Both the position numbers and the translations under genes were made by a program. This document shows positions 35,824-49,300 of a stretch of 64,000 nucleotides of DNA, piece by piece (the stretch's first letter is position 1; the number at the start of each line of letters is the position of its first letter). The stretch is from Aulostomus chinensis (Eukaryota; Chordata; Actinopteri; Syngnathiformes; Aulostomidae): assembly GCA_037954235.1 (NCBI GenBank), contig JBBMOA010000021.1, positions 25,035,358-25,099,357 of the forward strand, written 5' to 3'. The notes beneath the pieces are model-generated. The model did no database searches. It saw only the letters and a program-made list of their open reading frames with translations, and was not told where the DNA came from.

Positions 35824-37034
35824 ATGTCAAAGAAAAAGAGGTTCACGGCGTGGAGCTGGAGGTGCTGGTAGGAGAGGTGGAGGAGAGACAGCAGATTCTA
35901 TTGGTCAGCCTGTCCATTGGTGTCAGGATGAACAATGAAGGCTGAGAGTGGATGAGAAGTGAGAGGGTGAACCAGGTGGGCAACGCCCCCCACGAGATGA
36001 AAACAGAGGTGGGACCTGTTATTGGCTAAAGTTCCCTTCTCATCAGCAGTGTTGTTGATCATCATGTTCATACATCTGAACCTCTTCTACTGACGGAAAG
36101 AACGAGTCGCTACGTGTTTGAGGTTTGATGACGACGGTAGAAAAGTGTTGGCTCCTCCTTTACTGAACATCAAAGTGATACAAAGCTCAGTTTTCCTCTC
36201 TAAACCTGCGCCAGCATCACTACGTCATCAGCTTGCACCTCTGCTGGCGCTCTGAAAGATTTCCTCTCTGTTTCGAATGCATGTCTGCAGTTCTAACTTC
36301 CTGAACAATGCCAGCTAAAGTAGGACTAAATTCAACACTGCACAATCACTAAATGAACAACTACAATCATCAACTGGCTTCACTCTAAATTTAAATAACA
36401 ACATGGAAAATGGCACTAACAGGACCTCAAGGTGGAGGTCAAGCGGCGTACAGCTGCCCTCCCGAGGAGTGCGGGCCAGACAGGTGGGGGTCAGGGAGGG
36501 GGCACCTGACGGAGTTTGAGCAGTGGGTGGCAGCAGTCACGGACAGCACCTCTGTGGGGGGGATTGTCGCCACCACCCATGCTGACTCCGAGAGCCTGGA
36601 GGGTCAGTGGCAACTCCATTTCTTAGCAACATTTCCACCTGCTTTGCCACAGACGTGAAGGCAACAAAGACACAGAATCAGACATTCAATAAACCAACAT
36701 GTTTAATAGAAACTGATCCGTCAGCCATGCCGCCGACGAGCAGCACCCCCGCCGGCTCCCGCGCCAGCCCGTCCCCCGGCTCAGAGTCATCCGCCAGGAC
36801 CAGCAGCATTCAGGCCAGCCCATCACCCGGCCCCAGCGCCAGCACCAGGCCGACAAGCGGCGGACGATCCTCCAGCCCACCCAGACCCAGCGGCGCATCC
36901 TCCAGCCCACCCGGTCAAGTGGGAGGGTCCTCACACAGGCGGTCCTGCAGTCGCAGGAGGACATAACTGGGATCAATGAGTGGCTCGACCGCCTGATAAA
37001 TGTTCTGGAACGTTTAGTGGACAACATAAATTAA
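35824..37034 (+). pseudogene. Harbinger-type Myb/SANT-like protein, decayed
   Basis: Starting at ATG 35824, MSKKKRFT and, one base out of frame, VELEVLVGEVEERQQILL and VRMNNEG match the Myb/SANT-like (t-SNARE-domain/NAIF1-like) protein that accompanies PIF/Harbinger transposases in fish. A stretch with intron-like borders (GT near 36011, AACAG at about 36419) then separates LKVEVKRRTAALPRSAGQ and HLTEFEQWVAAVTDS. The far end, NEWLDRLINVLERLVDNIN with TAA at 37032-37034, is the coiled carboxy end. The protein normally binds DNA and brings the transposase into the nucleus. At least three frame breaks make this a pseudogene. Confidence 0.7.
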
Positions 37035-37089
37035 TCTGGCTTCATGAATCCTGTAGTAGCTTCTTACTCATTCACACTGTGGAAATGAA

Positions 37090-37240
37090 ATTGTGGCGTG
37101 CGAGGACGGCTGCCCGGCCGACCGGCGTCCATCCCTCCAGCCTCTGCGCATCGATGATCTGCACATTGATGGAGTGGAAACTCTACGATGAACGTAAGCG
37201 TGTTCCTCAAGGGACGGCGCTTTTATGGCAACATGAGTGC
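37090..37240 (-). pseudogene. PIF/Harbinger transposase fragment
   Basis: On the minus strand, IKAPSLEEHAYVHR and, after a one-base shift, FHSINVQIIDAQ match the central DDE-transposase region of Harbinger elements (the I-K-A-P and H-S-I-N-V-Q blocks). Only about 50 codons survive. The fragment faces the Myb/SANT-like gene tail to tail, the usual two-gene layout of this superfamily. Confidence 0.6.
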
Positions 37241-37274
37241 TGTCATTGCTTGCTAATGCAAGCTAAACACAAGT

Positions 37275-37342
37275 AGGATACCAATCGTCCCATTTTAGCC
37301 GTGTCCCGGCTAAAATGGGACGGTTGGCAACCCTACGCACCA
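37275..37342. repeat. Hairpin-forming repeat end (GTTGCCAAC-type)
   Basis: CGTCCCATTTTAGCC and GGCTAAAATGGGACG form an almost perfect palindrome with a 7-base loop, followed by GTTGGCAACCCT. The same sequence family appears in the opposite orientation at 37779-37830. The class of repeat is not identified. Confidence 0.7.
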
Positions 37343-37383
37343 CTTCGCCACGATACTGCTAACAGCATTGTGTGTGTGTGTTG

Positions 37384-37589
37384 TCCTGGGTGAGGGATCC
37401 TCCTCTGTTGCTCACCCTGAGGTTTCTCCCATTTTTCCCTGTTAAAGGTTTTCTATGGAGTTTCTCCTCAGTCGATGTGAGGCTCTGAGGGCAGAGGATG
37501 TTGTTATGATGCCATGTGAAGCCCTTTGAGACAAACTGTTTGTGAAAACGGGCTATACAAATAAAATTGCCTTGCCTTGCCTTGCCTTG
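37384..37589 (+). mobile_element. 5'-truncated L2-type LINE 3' end
   Basis: This 206-bp stretch matches the last 210 bases of the LINE ending at 29100, from GGTGAGGGATCCTCCTC-type sequence through GTTTCTCCTCAGTCGATG to AAATAAAATTGCCTTGCC. It keeps GCCCTTTGAGACAAACTG, which is damaged in the larger copy. It ends in repeated TTGCC, as LINE 3' tails do. Confidence 0.92.
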
Positions 37590-39567
37590 TTACAGCACCC
37601 TCTACCGGCCATTTTGAAAAACTATTCAAACATGCTAATATGAGCAGTGCAGGGGAAGCGATGGTGCCGGGGGTAAACGTCAACAGGACAATCTGTCATC
37701 GGGCTTTATGTGTATAATCAAATCTTTTTCTGAAGGATAATGATATTGGTCTCCCACGCTGAGGGAGGGTTATATTATTTAGGGTTGCCAACTGTCCTAT
37801 ATTAGCCGGGACACGAGCTAGGACAAGCACACCACTACACCTCTGTAGGCACAGTTACCACCACAGGTCTGGAGGCCCACAAGTGATACTTGGGCCAGAT
37901 CAAGGTCGTTTAAAACAGTATTTTATGTTTTAGGAAAATGCAGCACTCATCCTTTCATTCAACATTTTCATTGAGTTGTGCGATGCAGAAATGTAATATT
38001 TTAAATAGTATTTAGTATTATATAGTATCAGTAGTATTACAGTATTCATGATTTTTAACTATGTATATACTTTAAAATAAGAGCAACATTTGTATTGTTC
38101 ATCCCTTGATTTTCCCCCTGGTTCTTTTAATTCCAGTTGTGCAACTGTAGCGACTTGATAAACTGGTGATGATGACGTACCTTGAGGATGTTGCTCAGTT
38201 GTTACTCAGGGCACTATAATTGTAATTGTAATTTAGTTTCATCCAACGAGAAGCGATCCATCTCAGTTCGTAGTTTATCAATGAGTTCTTTGCGGATCAG
38301 TGGCTTGCATACAAATATAAAGACAAGTGGGGACTCTTCTTGGGATTTTTATGTCGATTTTAATCCCAAAGAAAACATGTACAACAGAATAACAGTCCCA
38401 GCAAAGCAATGAGAGCACACATGAGATGTCAGGTGCAGATTCTTGTCTTTGTTTGAGATTAAATGGACGGCAAAGACGGTGATTCGGCGGGTATGCAGGA
38501 TGGAGGTATGAGCCTACAAGAGAATGCGAGGTTAACGACGGCAGGTCGACCGAGCTCTGCGGGGTTGGATAGAGTTTAGCGGGGAGAGAGAGATTTGAGG
38601 CCCAAAGAGATGCAGCACTGATCTTTGTCGTTGAGACGGCGCGAGAATCAAATTAACCGGCTTACTTTATCAGCTGGTTGGCTTCCATCGGTGGGGATTC
38701 CTCTCCAGCGATTGGTGGGAAGATGACCTTCAGTGCCTCCGCCTCGATGACCACGGCTTCCGCTGGGGTTCGCTGGCTGGAGGGGGGGAGGGCGTTATCG
38801 TCTGGTCTCAGGCTGCTGGTTGGCTCGACGCGATGTTCTCCTCAGGCACTCGGGGCTTCTCTCCGCTGGTCAGGATGAAGTGTGAGGTTGCCAGATGAGG
38901 TCAGAAAGGACCCCAATAGGGACAAACGAGGCATTCTAAACCCAACATGGTGACATAGCAGTTTCAGAGAGCCTTTAGGAAGCTTCTGAGCCATCACAGA
39001 CCCAACCATGTTAGTGGGGTGACACATCACACCACAGAACAAGAATTAATACCCCTTCAACCTCTCCATGGCACCTTTAAGGGAAGTTAAGACTGAAGAT
39101 GCTATACAGAACGACGTCTTCACGGATCCAGATGATAAAAGAAGAGGCACGCAAAAAAACCTCAACTAGGACTGGAATTGCTGGACAAAAGGTCGGTTGA
39201 AGACAAATGCACCGACCTCAGAGCGTAGATAGTTAGAACAGAAAAGGTTAGGCGGCCCCTAGGAAAACAGAGGAGAAAAGGGACGAGGACTAAGAAGAAA
39301 AAGTAAAGAAGCCACATAACGTATGGTGAGCGATTGTTATAGGGAACTGTCCGAGAAAGGGGAGTGACCATTGACCTGCTTGGGCAGTTGGCAAATCAGC
39401 AGACTTTGCCATCTAGAAAGTCTCCCGGACATTAACTTGTCAAGCCGAGAGAAGCTCCATGCCCTGCGGATAGAAGATCCAGAAGAGTCAGAGTCAGGAA
39501 CACACAAGGAAAGGAAAAGAAAGAGCGAAATAACGATGACAGTTAATGTTCTAGTGTCCATGCAAAA

Positions 39568-39569
<2 letters not shown>
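37590..39569. other. Unassigned intergenic DNA
   Basis: About 2 kb without a gene I can support. It includes the second GTTGCCAAC-type repeat end at 37779-37830, AT-rich sequence at 37960-38120 and short open frames on both strands that match no family I recognise. Confidence 0.55.
37779..37830. repeat. Second copy of the GTTGCCAAC-type repeat end
   Basis: AGGGTTGCCAACTGTCCTAT and TTAGCCGGGACACG repeat, in inverted orientation, the sequence at 37275-37342. The two ends face each other across the L2 scrap. Confidence 0.65.

Positions 39570-39616
<47 letters not shown>
39570..39616. repeat. (GT)n tract at the edge of the right array
   Basis: About 47 bases of pure GT lead without a break into the first minisatellite units, whose spacers are themselves short TG runs. 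Confidence 0.95.
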
Positions 39617-39617
<1 letters not shown>

Positions 39618-40340
39618 CTATATGACGATATTTGTGTGTGTGACTATATGAGTGTATTTGTGTGTGTGACTATATGAATGTATTTGAGTGTGTGACTATA
39701 TGAGTGCATTTGTGTGTGACTATACGAGTGTATTTGTGTCTGTATGACTATATGAGTGTATTTGTGTGTGTGACTATATGAGGGTATTTGTGTGTGTGAC
39801 TATATGAGTGTATTTGTGTGTGTGTGACTTTACGAGTGTATTTGTGTGTGTGACTATATGAGTGTATTTGTGTGTGACTATATGAGTGTATTTGTGTGTG
39901 TGACTATATGAGTGTATTTGTGTGTGTGTGACTATATGAGTGTATTTGTGTGTGACTATATGAGTGTATTTGTGTGTGTGACTATATGAATGTATTTGAG
40001 TGTGTGACTATATGAGTGTATTTGTGTTTCTGACTACATGAGTGTATTTTTGTGTGTGACTATATGAGTGTATTTGTGTGTGTGACTATATGAGTGTATT
40101 TGGGTGTCTGAATATAGGTGTGTATTAGTGTGTGTGACTATGAGTGTATTTGTGTGTGTGTGACTATACGAGTGTATTTGTGTGTATGACTATATGAGTG
40201 TATTTGTGTGTCTGACTATACGTGTGTATTTGTGTGTGTGACAATATGAGTGTATTGGTGTGTCTGAATATAGGTGTGTATTAGTGTGTGTGACTATGAG
40301 TGTATTTGTGTGTGTGTGACTATACGAATGTATTTGTGTT

Positions 40341-43300
40341 GCGTGACGACATGAGTGTATTTTTGTGTGTATGACTTAATGAGTGTATTTGTGTGTGACT
40401 ATATGAGAGTATTTATGTGCGTGACTATACGAGTGTATTTGTGTGTGTCACTATATGAGTGTATTTGTGTGTGTGACTACATGAGTGTATTGATGTGTGT
40501 GTGACTATACGAGTGTATTTGTGTGTGACTATAAGAGTGTATTTGTGTGTGTGACTATATGAGTGTATGTGTGTGTGTCACTATATGAGTGTATTTGTGT
40601 GTGTGACTATATGAATGTATTGATGTGTGTGTGACTATACGAGTGTATTTGTGTGTGACTATAAGAGTGTATTTGTGTGTGTGACTATATGAGTGTATTT
40701 GTATGTGTGACTATATGAGTGTATTTGTGTGTGACTATGTGAGTGTATTTGTGTATGTGACTATACGAGTGTATTTGTGTGTGACTATAAGAGTATATTT
40801 GTGTGTGTGACTATATGAGTGTATTTGTGTGTGACTATAAGAGTGTATTTTTGTGTGACTATATGAGTGTATTTGTATTTCTGACTATACGAGTGTATTT
40901 GTGTGTGTGACTATATGAGTGTATTTGTGTGTATGACTATACGAGTGAATTTGTGTGTGACTATACGAGTGTATTTGTGTGTGTGACTATATGAGTGTAT
41001 TTGTATGTGTGACTATACGAGTGTATTTGTGTGTGACTATACGAGTGTATTTGTGTGTGTGACTATATGAGTGTATTTGTATGTGTGACTATAGGAGTGT
41101 ATTTGTGTGTGACTATAAGAGTGTATTTGTGTGTATGACTATATGAGTGTATTTGTATGTGTGACTATACGAGTGTATTTGTGTGTGACTATAAGAGTGT
41201 ATTTGTGTGTATGACTATATGAGTGTATTTGTGTGTGTGACTATAAGAGGGTATTTGTGTGTGTGACTATATGAGTGTATATGTGTTTGTGACTATATGA
41301 GTGTATTTGTGTGTGTGACTATATGAGTGTATTTGTGCGTGTGACTATATGAGTGTATTTGTATGTGTGACTATACGAGTGTATTTGTGTGTATGACTAT
41401 GTGAGTGTGTTTGTGTGTGTGACTATAAGAGTGTATTTGTGTCGAACTATATGAGTGTATTTGTGTGTATGACTATATGAGTGTATTTGTGTGTGTGACT
41501 ATATGAGTGTATATGTGTGTGTGACTATAAGAGGGTATTTGTGTGTGTGACTATATGAGTGTATTTGTGCGTGTGACTATATGAGTGTATTTGTGTGTGT
41601 GACTATATGAGTGTATATGTGTGTGTGACTATAAGAGGGTATTTGTGTGTGTGACTATATGAGTGTATTTGTGTGTGTGACTATAAGAGGGTATTTGTGT
41701 GTGTGACTATATGAGTGTATTTGTGTGTGTGACTATATGAGGGTATTTGTGTGTGTGACTATATGAGTGTATTTGTGTATGTGACTATATGAGTGTATAT
41801 GTGTGTGTGACTATAAGAGGGTATTTGTGTGTGTGACTATATGAGTGTATTTGTGCGTGTGACTATATGAGTGTGTTTGTGTGTGTGACTATAAGAGTGT
41901 ATTTGTGTCGAACTATACGGGTGTATTTGTGTGTAAGACTATATGAGTGTATTTGTGTGTGTGACTATATGAGTGTATATGTGTGTGTGACTATAAGAGG
42001 GTATTTGTGTGTGTGACTATATGAGTGTATTTGTGCGTGTGACTATATGAGTGTATTTGTATGTGTGACTATACGAGTGTATTTGTGTGTATGACTATAT
42101 GAGTGTGTTTGTGTGTGTGACTATAAGAGTGTATTTGTGTCGAACTATATGAGTGTATTTGTGTGTTTTACTATATGAGTGTATTTGTGTGTGTGACTAT
42201 ATGAGTGTATTGATGTGTGTGTGACTATATGAGTGTATTTGTGTGTGTGACTATATGAGTGTATTTGTGTGTGTGACTATAAGAGGGTGTTTGTGTTTGT
42301 GACTATATGAGTGTATTTGTATGTGTGACTATACGAGTGTATTTGTGTGTGACTATATGAGTGTATTTGTGTGTGTGACTATATGAGTGTGTTTGTATGT
42401 GTGACTATACGAGTGTATTTGTGTGTGACTATATGAGTGTATTTGTGTGTGTGACTATATGAGTGTATTTGTGCATGTGACTATACGAGTGTATTTGTGT
42501 ATGACTACAAGAATGTATTTGTGTGTGTGACTATATGAGTGTATTTGTGTGTGTGACTATATGAGTGTATTTGTGTGTGTGACTATATGAGTGTATGTGT
42601 GTGTGTGACTATATGAGTGTATTTGTGTGTGTCACTATATGAGTGTATTTGTGTGTGTGACTATATGAGTGTATTTGTGCATGTGACTATATGAGTGTAT
42701 TTGTGTGTATGACTATATGAGTGTATTTGTGTGTGTGACTATATGAGGGTATTTGTGTGTGTGACTATATGAGTGTATTTGTGTGTGTGACTATATGAGT
42801 GTATTTGTGTGTGTGATTATACGAGTGTATTCTGTGTGACTATAAGAGTGTATTTGTGTATGTGACTATATGAGTGTATTTGTATGTGTGACTTTATGAG
42901 TGTATTTGTGTGTATGAGTATATGAGTGTATTTGTATTTGTGACTATATGAGTGTATTTGTTTGTGTGACTATACGAGTGTATTTGTGTGTGACTATACG
43001 AGTGTATTTGTGTTTCTGACTATATGAGTGTATTTGTGTGTCACTATATCAGTGTATTTGTGTGTGTGACTATATGAGTGTATTCGTGTATGTGACTGTA
43101 TGAGTGTATTTGTGTGTGTATGACTATATGATTGTATTTGTGTGTGACTATATGAGTGTATTTGTATGTGTGACTATATGAGTGTATTTGTATGTGTGAC
43201 TATATGAGTGTATTTGTGTTTCTGACTATAAGAGTGTATTTGTGTGTGACTATAAGAGTGTATTTTTGTGTGACTATAAGAGTGTATTTTTGTGTGACTA

Positions 43301-46280
43301 TGAGAGTGTCTTTGTGTGTGACTATAAGAGTGTTTTTGTGTGTGACTGTAAGAGTGTATTTGTGTTGCGTGACTATATGAGTGTATTTTTGTGTGTATGA
43401 CTTAATGAGTGTATTTGTGTGTGACTATATGAGAGTATTTATGTGCGTGACTATACGAGTGTATTTGTGTGTGTCACTATATGAGTGTATTTGTGTGTGT
43501 GACTACATGAGTGTATTGATGTGTGTGTGACTATACGAGTGTATTTGTGTGTGACTATAAGAGTGTATTTGTGTGTGTGACTATATGAGTGTATGTGTGT
43601 GTGTCACTGTATGAGTGTATTTGTGTGTGTGACTATATGAATGTATTGATGTGTGTGTGACTATACGAGTGTATTTGTGTGTGACTATAAGAGTGTATTT
43701 GTGTGTGTGACTATATGAGTGTATTTGTATGTGTGACTATATGAGTGTATTTGTGTGTGACTATGTGAGTGTATTTGTGTATGTGACTATACGAGTGTAT
43801 TTGTGTGTGACTATAAGAGTATATGTGTGTGTGTGACTATATGAGTGTATTTGTGTGTGACTATAAGAGTGTATTTTTGTGTGACTATATGAGTGTATTT
43901 GTATTTCTGACTATACGAGTGTATTTGTGTGTGTGACTATATGAGTGTATTTGTGTGTATGACTATACGAGTGTATTTGTGTGTGACTATACGAGTGTAT
44001 TTGTGTGTGTGACTATATGAGTGTATTTGTATGTGTGACTATACGAGTGTATTTGTGTGTGACTATACGAGTGTATTTGTGTGTGTGACTATATGAGTGT
44101 ATTTGTATGTGTGACTATAGGAGTGTATTTGTGTGTGACTATAAGAGTGTATTTGTGTGTATGACTATATGAGTGTATTTGTATGTGTGACTATACGAGT
44201 GTATTTGTGTGTGACTATAAGAGTGTATTTGTGTGTATGACTATATGAGTGTATTTGTGTGTGTGACTATAAGAGGGTATTTGTGTGTGTGACTATATGA
44301 GTGTATATGTGTTTGTGACTATATGAGTGTATTTGTGTGTGTGACTATATGAGTGTATTTGTGCGTGTGACTATATGAGTGTATTTGTATGTGTGACTAT
44401 ACGAGTGTATTTGTGTGTATGACTATGTGAGTGTGTTTGTGTGTGTGACTATAAGAGTGTATTTGTGTCGAACTATATGAGTGTATTTGTGTGTATGACT
44501 ATATGAGTGTATTTGTGTGTGTGACTATATGAGTGTATATGTGTGTGTGACTATAAGAGGGTATTTGTGTGTGTGACTATATGAGTGTATTTGTGCGTGT
44601 GACTATATGAGTGTATTTGTGTGTGTGACTATATGAGTGTATATGTGTGTGTGACTATAAGAGGGTATTTGTGTGTGTGACTATATGAGTGTATTTGTGT
44701 ATGTGACTATATGAGTGTATATGTGTGTGTGACTATAAGAGGGTATTTGTGTGTGTGACTATATGAGTGTATTTGTGCGTGTGACTATATGAGTGTGTTT
44801 GTGTGTGTGACTATAAGAGTGTATTTGTGTCGAACTATACGGGTGTATTTGTGTGTAAGACTATATGAGTGTATTTGTGTGTGTGACTATATGAGTGTAT
44901 ATGTGTGTGTGACTATAAGAGGGTATTTGTGTGTGTGACTATATGAGTGTATTTGTGCGTGTGACTATATGAGTGTATTTGTATGTGTGACTATACGAGT
45001 GTATTTGTGTGTATGACTATATGAGTGTGTTTGTGTGTGTGACTATAAGAGTGTATTTGTGTCGAACTATATGAGTGTATTTGTGTGTTTTACTATATGA
45101 GTGTATTTGTGTGTGTGACTATATGAGTGTATTGATGTGTGTGTGACTATATGAGTGTATTTGTGTGTGTGACTATATGAGTGTATATGTGTGTGTGACT
45201 ATAAGAGGGTGTTTGTGTTTGTGACTATATGAGTGTATTTGTATGTGTGACTATACGAGTGTATTTGTGTGTGACTATATGAGTGTATTTGTGTGTGTGA
45301 CTATATGAGTGTATTTGTATGTGTGACTATACGAGTGTATTTGTGTGTGACTATATGAGTGTATTTGTGTGTGTGACTATATGAGTGTATTTGTGCATGT
45401 GACTATACGAGTGTATTTGTGTATGACTACAAGAATGTATTTGTGTGTGTGACTATATGAGTGTATTTGTGTGTGTGACTATATGAGTGTATTTGTGTGT
45501 GTGACTATATGAGTGTATGTGTGTGTGTGACTATATGAGTGTATTTGTGTGTGTCACTATATGAGTGTATTTGTGTGTGTGACTATATGAGTGTATTTGT
45601 GCATGTGACTATATGAGTGTATTTGTGTGTATGACTATATGAGTGTATTTGTGTGTGTGACTATATGAGGGTATTTGTGTGTGTGACTATATGAGTGTAT
45701 TTGTGTGTGTGACTATATGAGTGTATTTGTGTGTGTGATTATACGAGTGTATTCTGTGTGACTATAAGAGTGTATTTGTGTATGTGACTATATGAGTGTA
45801 TTTGTATGTGTGACTTTATGAGTGTATTTGTGTGTATGAGTATATGAGTGTATTTGTATTTGTGACTATATGAGTGTATTTGTTTGTTTGACTATACGAG
45901 TGTATTTGTGTGTGACTATACGAGTGTATTTGTGTTTCTGACTATATGAGTGTATTTGTGTGTCACTTTATCAGTGTATTTGTGTGTGTGACTATATGAG
46001 TGTATTCGTGTATGTGACTGTATGAGTGTATTTGTGTGTGTATGACTATATGATTGTATTTGTGTGTGACTATATGAGTGTATTTGTATGTGTGACTATA
46101 TGAGTGTATTTGTATGTGTGACTATATGAGTGTATTTGTGTTTCTGACTATAAGAGTGTATTTGTGTGTGACTATAAGAGTGTATTTTTGTGTGACTATA
46201 AGAGTGTATTTTTGTGTGACTATGAGAGTGTCTTTGTGTGTGACTATAAGAGTGTTTTTGTGTGTGACTGTAAGAGTGTA
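40341..46280 (+). repeat. Two older blocks of about 2.9-3.0 kb inside the right array
   Basis: The rare GCGTGAC unit followed by a CTTAATGAG unit lies at 40341 and at 43367, 3,026 bp apart. Farther on, matching markers are 2,922 bp apart (43192 and 46114), so an indel of about 100 bp separates the two copies. The second copy was later included in the 7,370-bp duplication. Confidence 0.8.
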
Positions 46281-49200
46281 TTTGTGTGTGACTATATGAG
46301 TGTATTTGTGTGTGACTATAAGAGTGTATTTGTGTGTGACTATATGAGTGTATTTGTGTGTGACTATATGAGTGTATTTGTGTGTGACTATATGAGTGTA
46401 TTTGTGTGTGACTATAAGAGTGTATTTCTATGTGTGACTATATGAGTGTATTTGTGTGTGACTATAAGAGTGTATTTTTTATGTGTGAATATATGAGTGT
46501 ATTTGTGTGTGACTATATGAGTATATTTGTGTGAGTATTACAATATGAGTGTATTTGTGTGTGTGCCTATATGAGTGTATTTGTGTGTGTGACTATATGA
46601 GTGTATTTGTGTGTGTAACTATATGAGTGTATTTGTGTGTGACTATAAGAGTGTATTTGTGTGTATGACTATATGAGTGTATTTGTGTGTAACTATATGA
46701 GTGTGTTTGTGTGTGTGACTATCTGAGTGTGTTTGTGTGTATGACTATATGAGTGTATTTGTGTGTCTGACTATACGAGTGTATTTGTGTGTGACTATAA
46801 GAGTGTATTTGTGTGTGACTATATGAGTGTATTTGTATGTGTGACTATACGAGTGTATTTGTGTGTGTGACTATACAAGTGTATTTGTGTGTGACTATCA
46901 GAGTGTATTTGTGTGTGACAAAATGAGTGTATTCGTGTGTGTGACTATATGAGTGTATTTTTGAGTATGACTGTACGAGTGTATTTGTGTGTGACTATAA
47001 GAGTGTATTTGTGTGTGACTATATGAGTGTATTTGTATGTGTGACTTTACGAGTGTATTTGTGTGTGACTATCAGTGTATTTGTGTGTGATTATATGAGT
47101 GTATTTGTGTGTGTGACTATAAGAGTGTATTTGTGTGTGTATGACTATATGAGTGAATTTTTGTGTGACTATATGAGTGTATTCGTGTATGTGACAAAAT
47201 GAGTGTATTTGTATGTTCGACTATATGAATGTATTTGTGTGTGACTATAAGAGTGTATTTGTGTGTGACTATATGAGTGTATTTGTGTGTGACTATATGA
47301 GTGTATTTGTGTGTGTGACTATATGAGTGTATTTGTGTGTGACTATATGAGTGTATTTGTGTTCGACTATATGAGTGTATTTGTGTGTGTGACTATAAGA
47401 GTGTATTTATGTGTGTGTGACTATATGAGTGTATTTGTGTTCGACTACATGAGTGTATTTGTGTGTGTGTGACTATATGAGTGTATTTGTGTTCGACTAT
47501 ATGAGTGTATTTGTGTGTGTGTGACTACAGGAGTGTATTTGTGTGTGTGACTATATGAGTGTATTTGTGTGTGTGACTATATGAGTGTATTTGTGTGTGT
47601 GACTATATGAGTGTATTTATGTGTGTGTGACTATATGAGTGTATTTGTGTGTGTGACTATATGAGTGTATTTGTGTGTCTGACTATACGAGTGTATTTGT
47701 GTGCGTGACTATATGCGTGTATTTGTGTGTGTGTGACTATATGAGTATATTTGTGTGTGTGACTATATGAGTGTATTTGTGTGTGTGACTATCGGAGTTT
47801 ATTTGTGTGTGTGAGTATACGAGTGTATTTGTTTGTGTGACTAAATGAGTGTATTTGTGTGTGTGACTATCGGAGTTTATTTGTGTGTGTGAGTATACGA
47901 GTGTATTTGTGTGTGTGACTGTATGAGTGTATTCGTGTGTGTGACTATCGGAGTTTATTTGTGTGTGTGAGTATACGAGTGTATTTGTGTGTGTTACTAT
48001 ATGAGTGTATTTGTGTGTATGACTATATCAGTGTATTTGTGTGTATGACTATACGAGTGTATTTGTGTGTGACTATAGGAGTGTATTTTTGTGTATGACT
48101 ATATAAGTGTATTTGTGTGTGTGTGACTATACGAGTGTATTTGTGTGTGTTACTATATGAGTGTACGTGTGTGTATGACTATATAAGTTTATTTGTGTGT
48201 GTGTGACTATACGAGTGTATTTTTGTGTGACAATAAGAGTGTATTTGTGTGTGTGACTATATGAGTGTATTTGTGTGTGTGACTATATAAGTGTATTTGT
48301 GTGTGTGACTATATGAGTGTATTTGTGTGTGTGACTATAGGAGTTTATTTGTGTGTGTCTGACTATATGAGTGTATTTTTGTGTGACTATATGAGTGTAT
48401 TTGTGTGTGTATGACTATATGAGTGTATTCGTGTGTGTGTATGACTATATGAGTGTATTTGTGTGTGTGACTATAAGAGTGTATTTGTGTGTTTGACTAT
48501 ATAAGTGTATTCGTGTGTGTGACTATAGGAGTTTTTTTGTGTGTGACTATAAGAGCGTATTTGTGTTTGTGTGACTATATGAGTGTATTTGTGTGTGACT
48601 ATATGAGTGTATTTGTGTGTGCGACTATACGAGTGTATTTGTGTGTATGACTATATGAGTGTATTTGTGTGTAACTATATGTGTGTTTTTGTGTGTGTGA
48701 CTATCTGAGTGTGTTTGTGTGTATGACTATATGAGGGTATTTGTGTGTATGACTATATGAGTGTATTTGTGTGTCTGACTATACGAGTGTATTTGTGTGT
48801 GACTATAAGAGTGTATTTGTGTGTGACTATATGAGTGTATTTGTATGTGTGACCATACGAGTGTATTTGTGTGTGTGACTATACAAGTGTATTTGTGTGT
48901 GACTATCAGAGTGTATTTGTGTGTGACAAAATGAGTGTATTCGTGTGTGTGACTATATGAGTGTATTTTTGAGTATGACTGTACGAGTGTATTTGTGTGT
49001 GACTATAAGAGTGTATTTGTGTGTGACTATATGAGTGTATTTGTATGTGTGACTTTACGAATGTATTTGTGTGTGACTATCATTGTATTTGTGTGTGACT
49101 ATATGAGTGTATTTGTGTGTGTGACTATAAGAGTGTATTTGTGTGTGTATGACTATATGAGTGTATTTGTGTGTATGACTATACGAGTGTATTTGTGTGT

Positions 49201-49300
49201 GACTATATGAGTGTATTCGTGTATTTGACTATATGAGTGTATTTGTGTGTGTGTGACTATACGAGTGTATTTGTGTGTGTTACTATATGAGTGTATTTGT
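41931..49300 (+). repeat. 7,370-bp block, copy 1
   Basis: Marker variants recur at exactly +7,370 in the next block: the GTGTAAGACT variant at 41931 and 49301, and start points at 43192/50562, 46114/53484, 46987/54357 and 48995/56365. Rare variants such as GTGTCACTGTATGAG are shared too. The block is joined directly to copy 2. Confidence 0.92.

Noticed and set aside
36607..36966. Ser/Pro-rich 119-codon plus-strand open frame
   Set aside because: It lies out of frame with the recognisable carboxy end of the Myb/SANT-like protein, and GC-rich sequence alone can keep it open.
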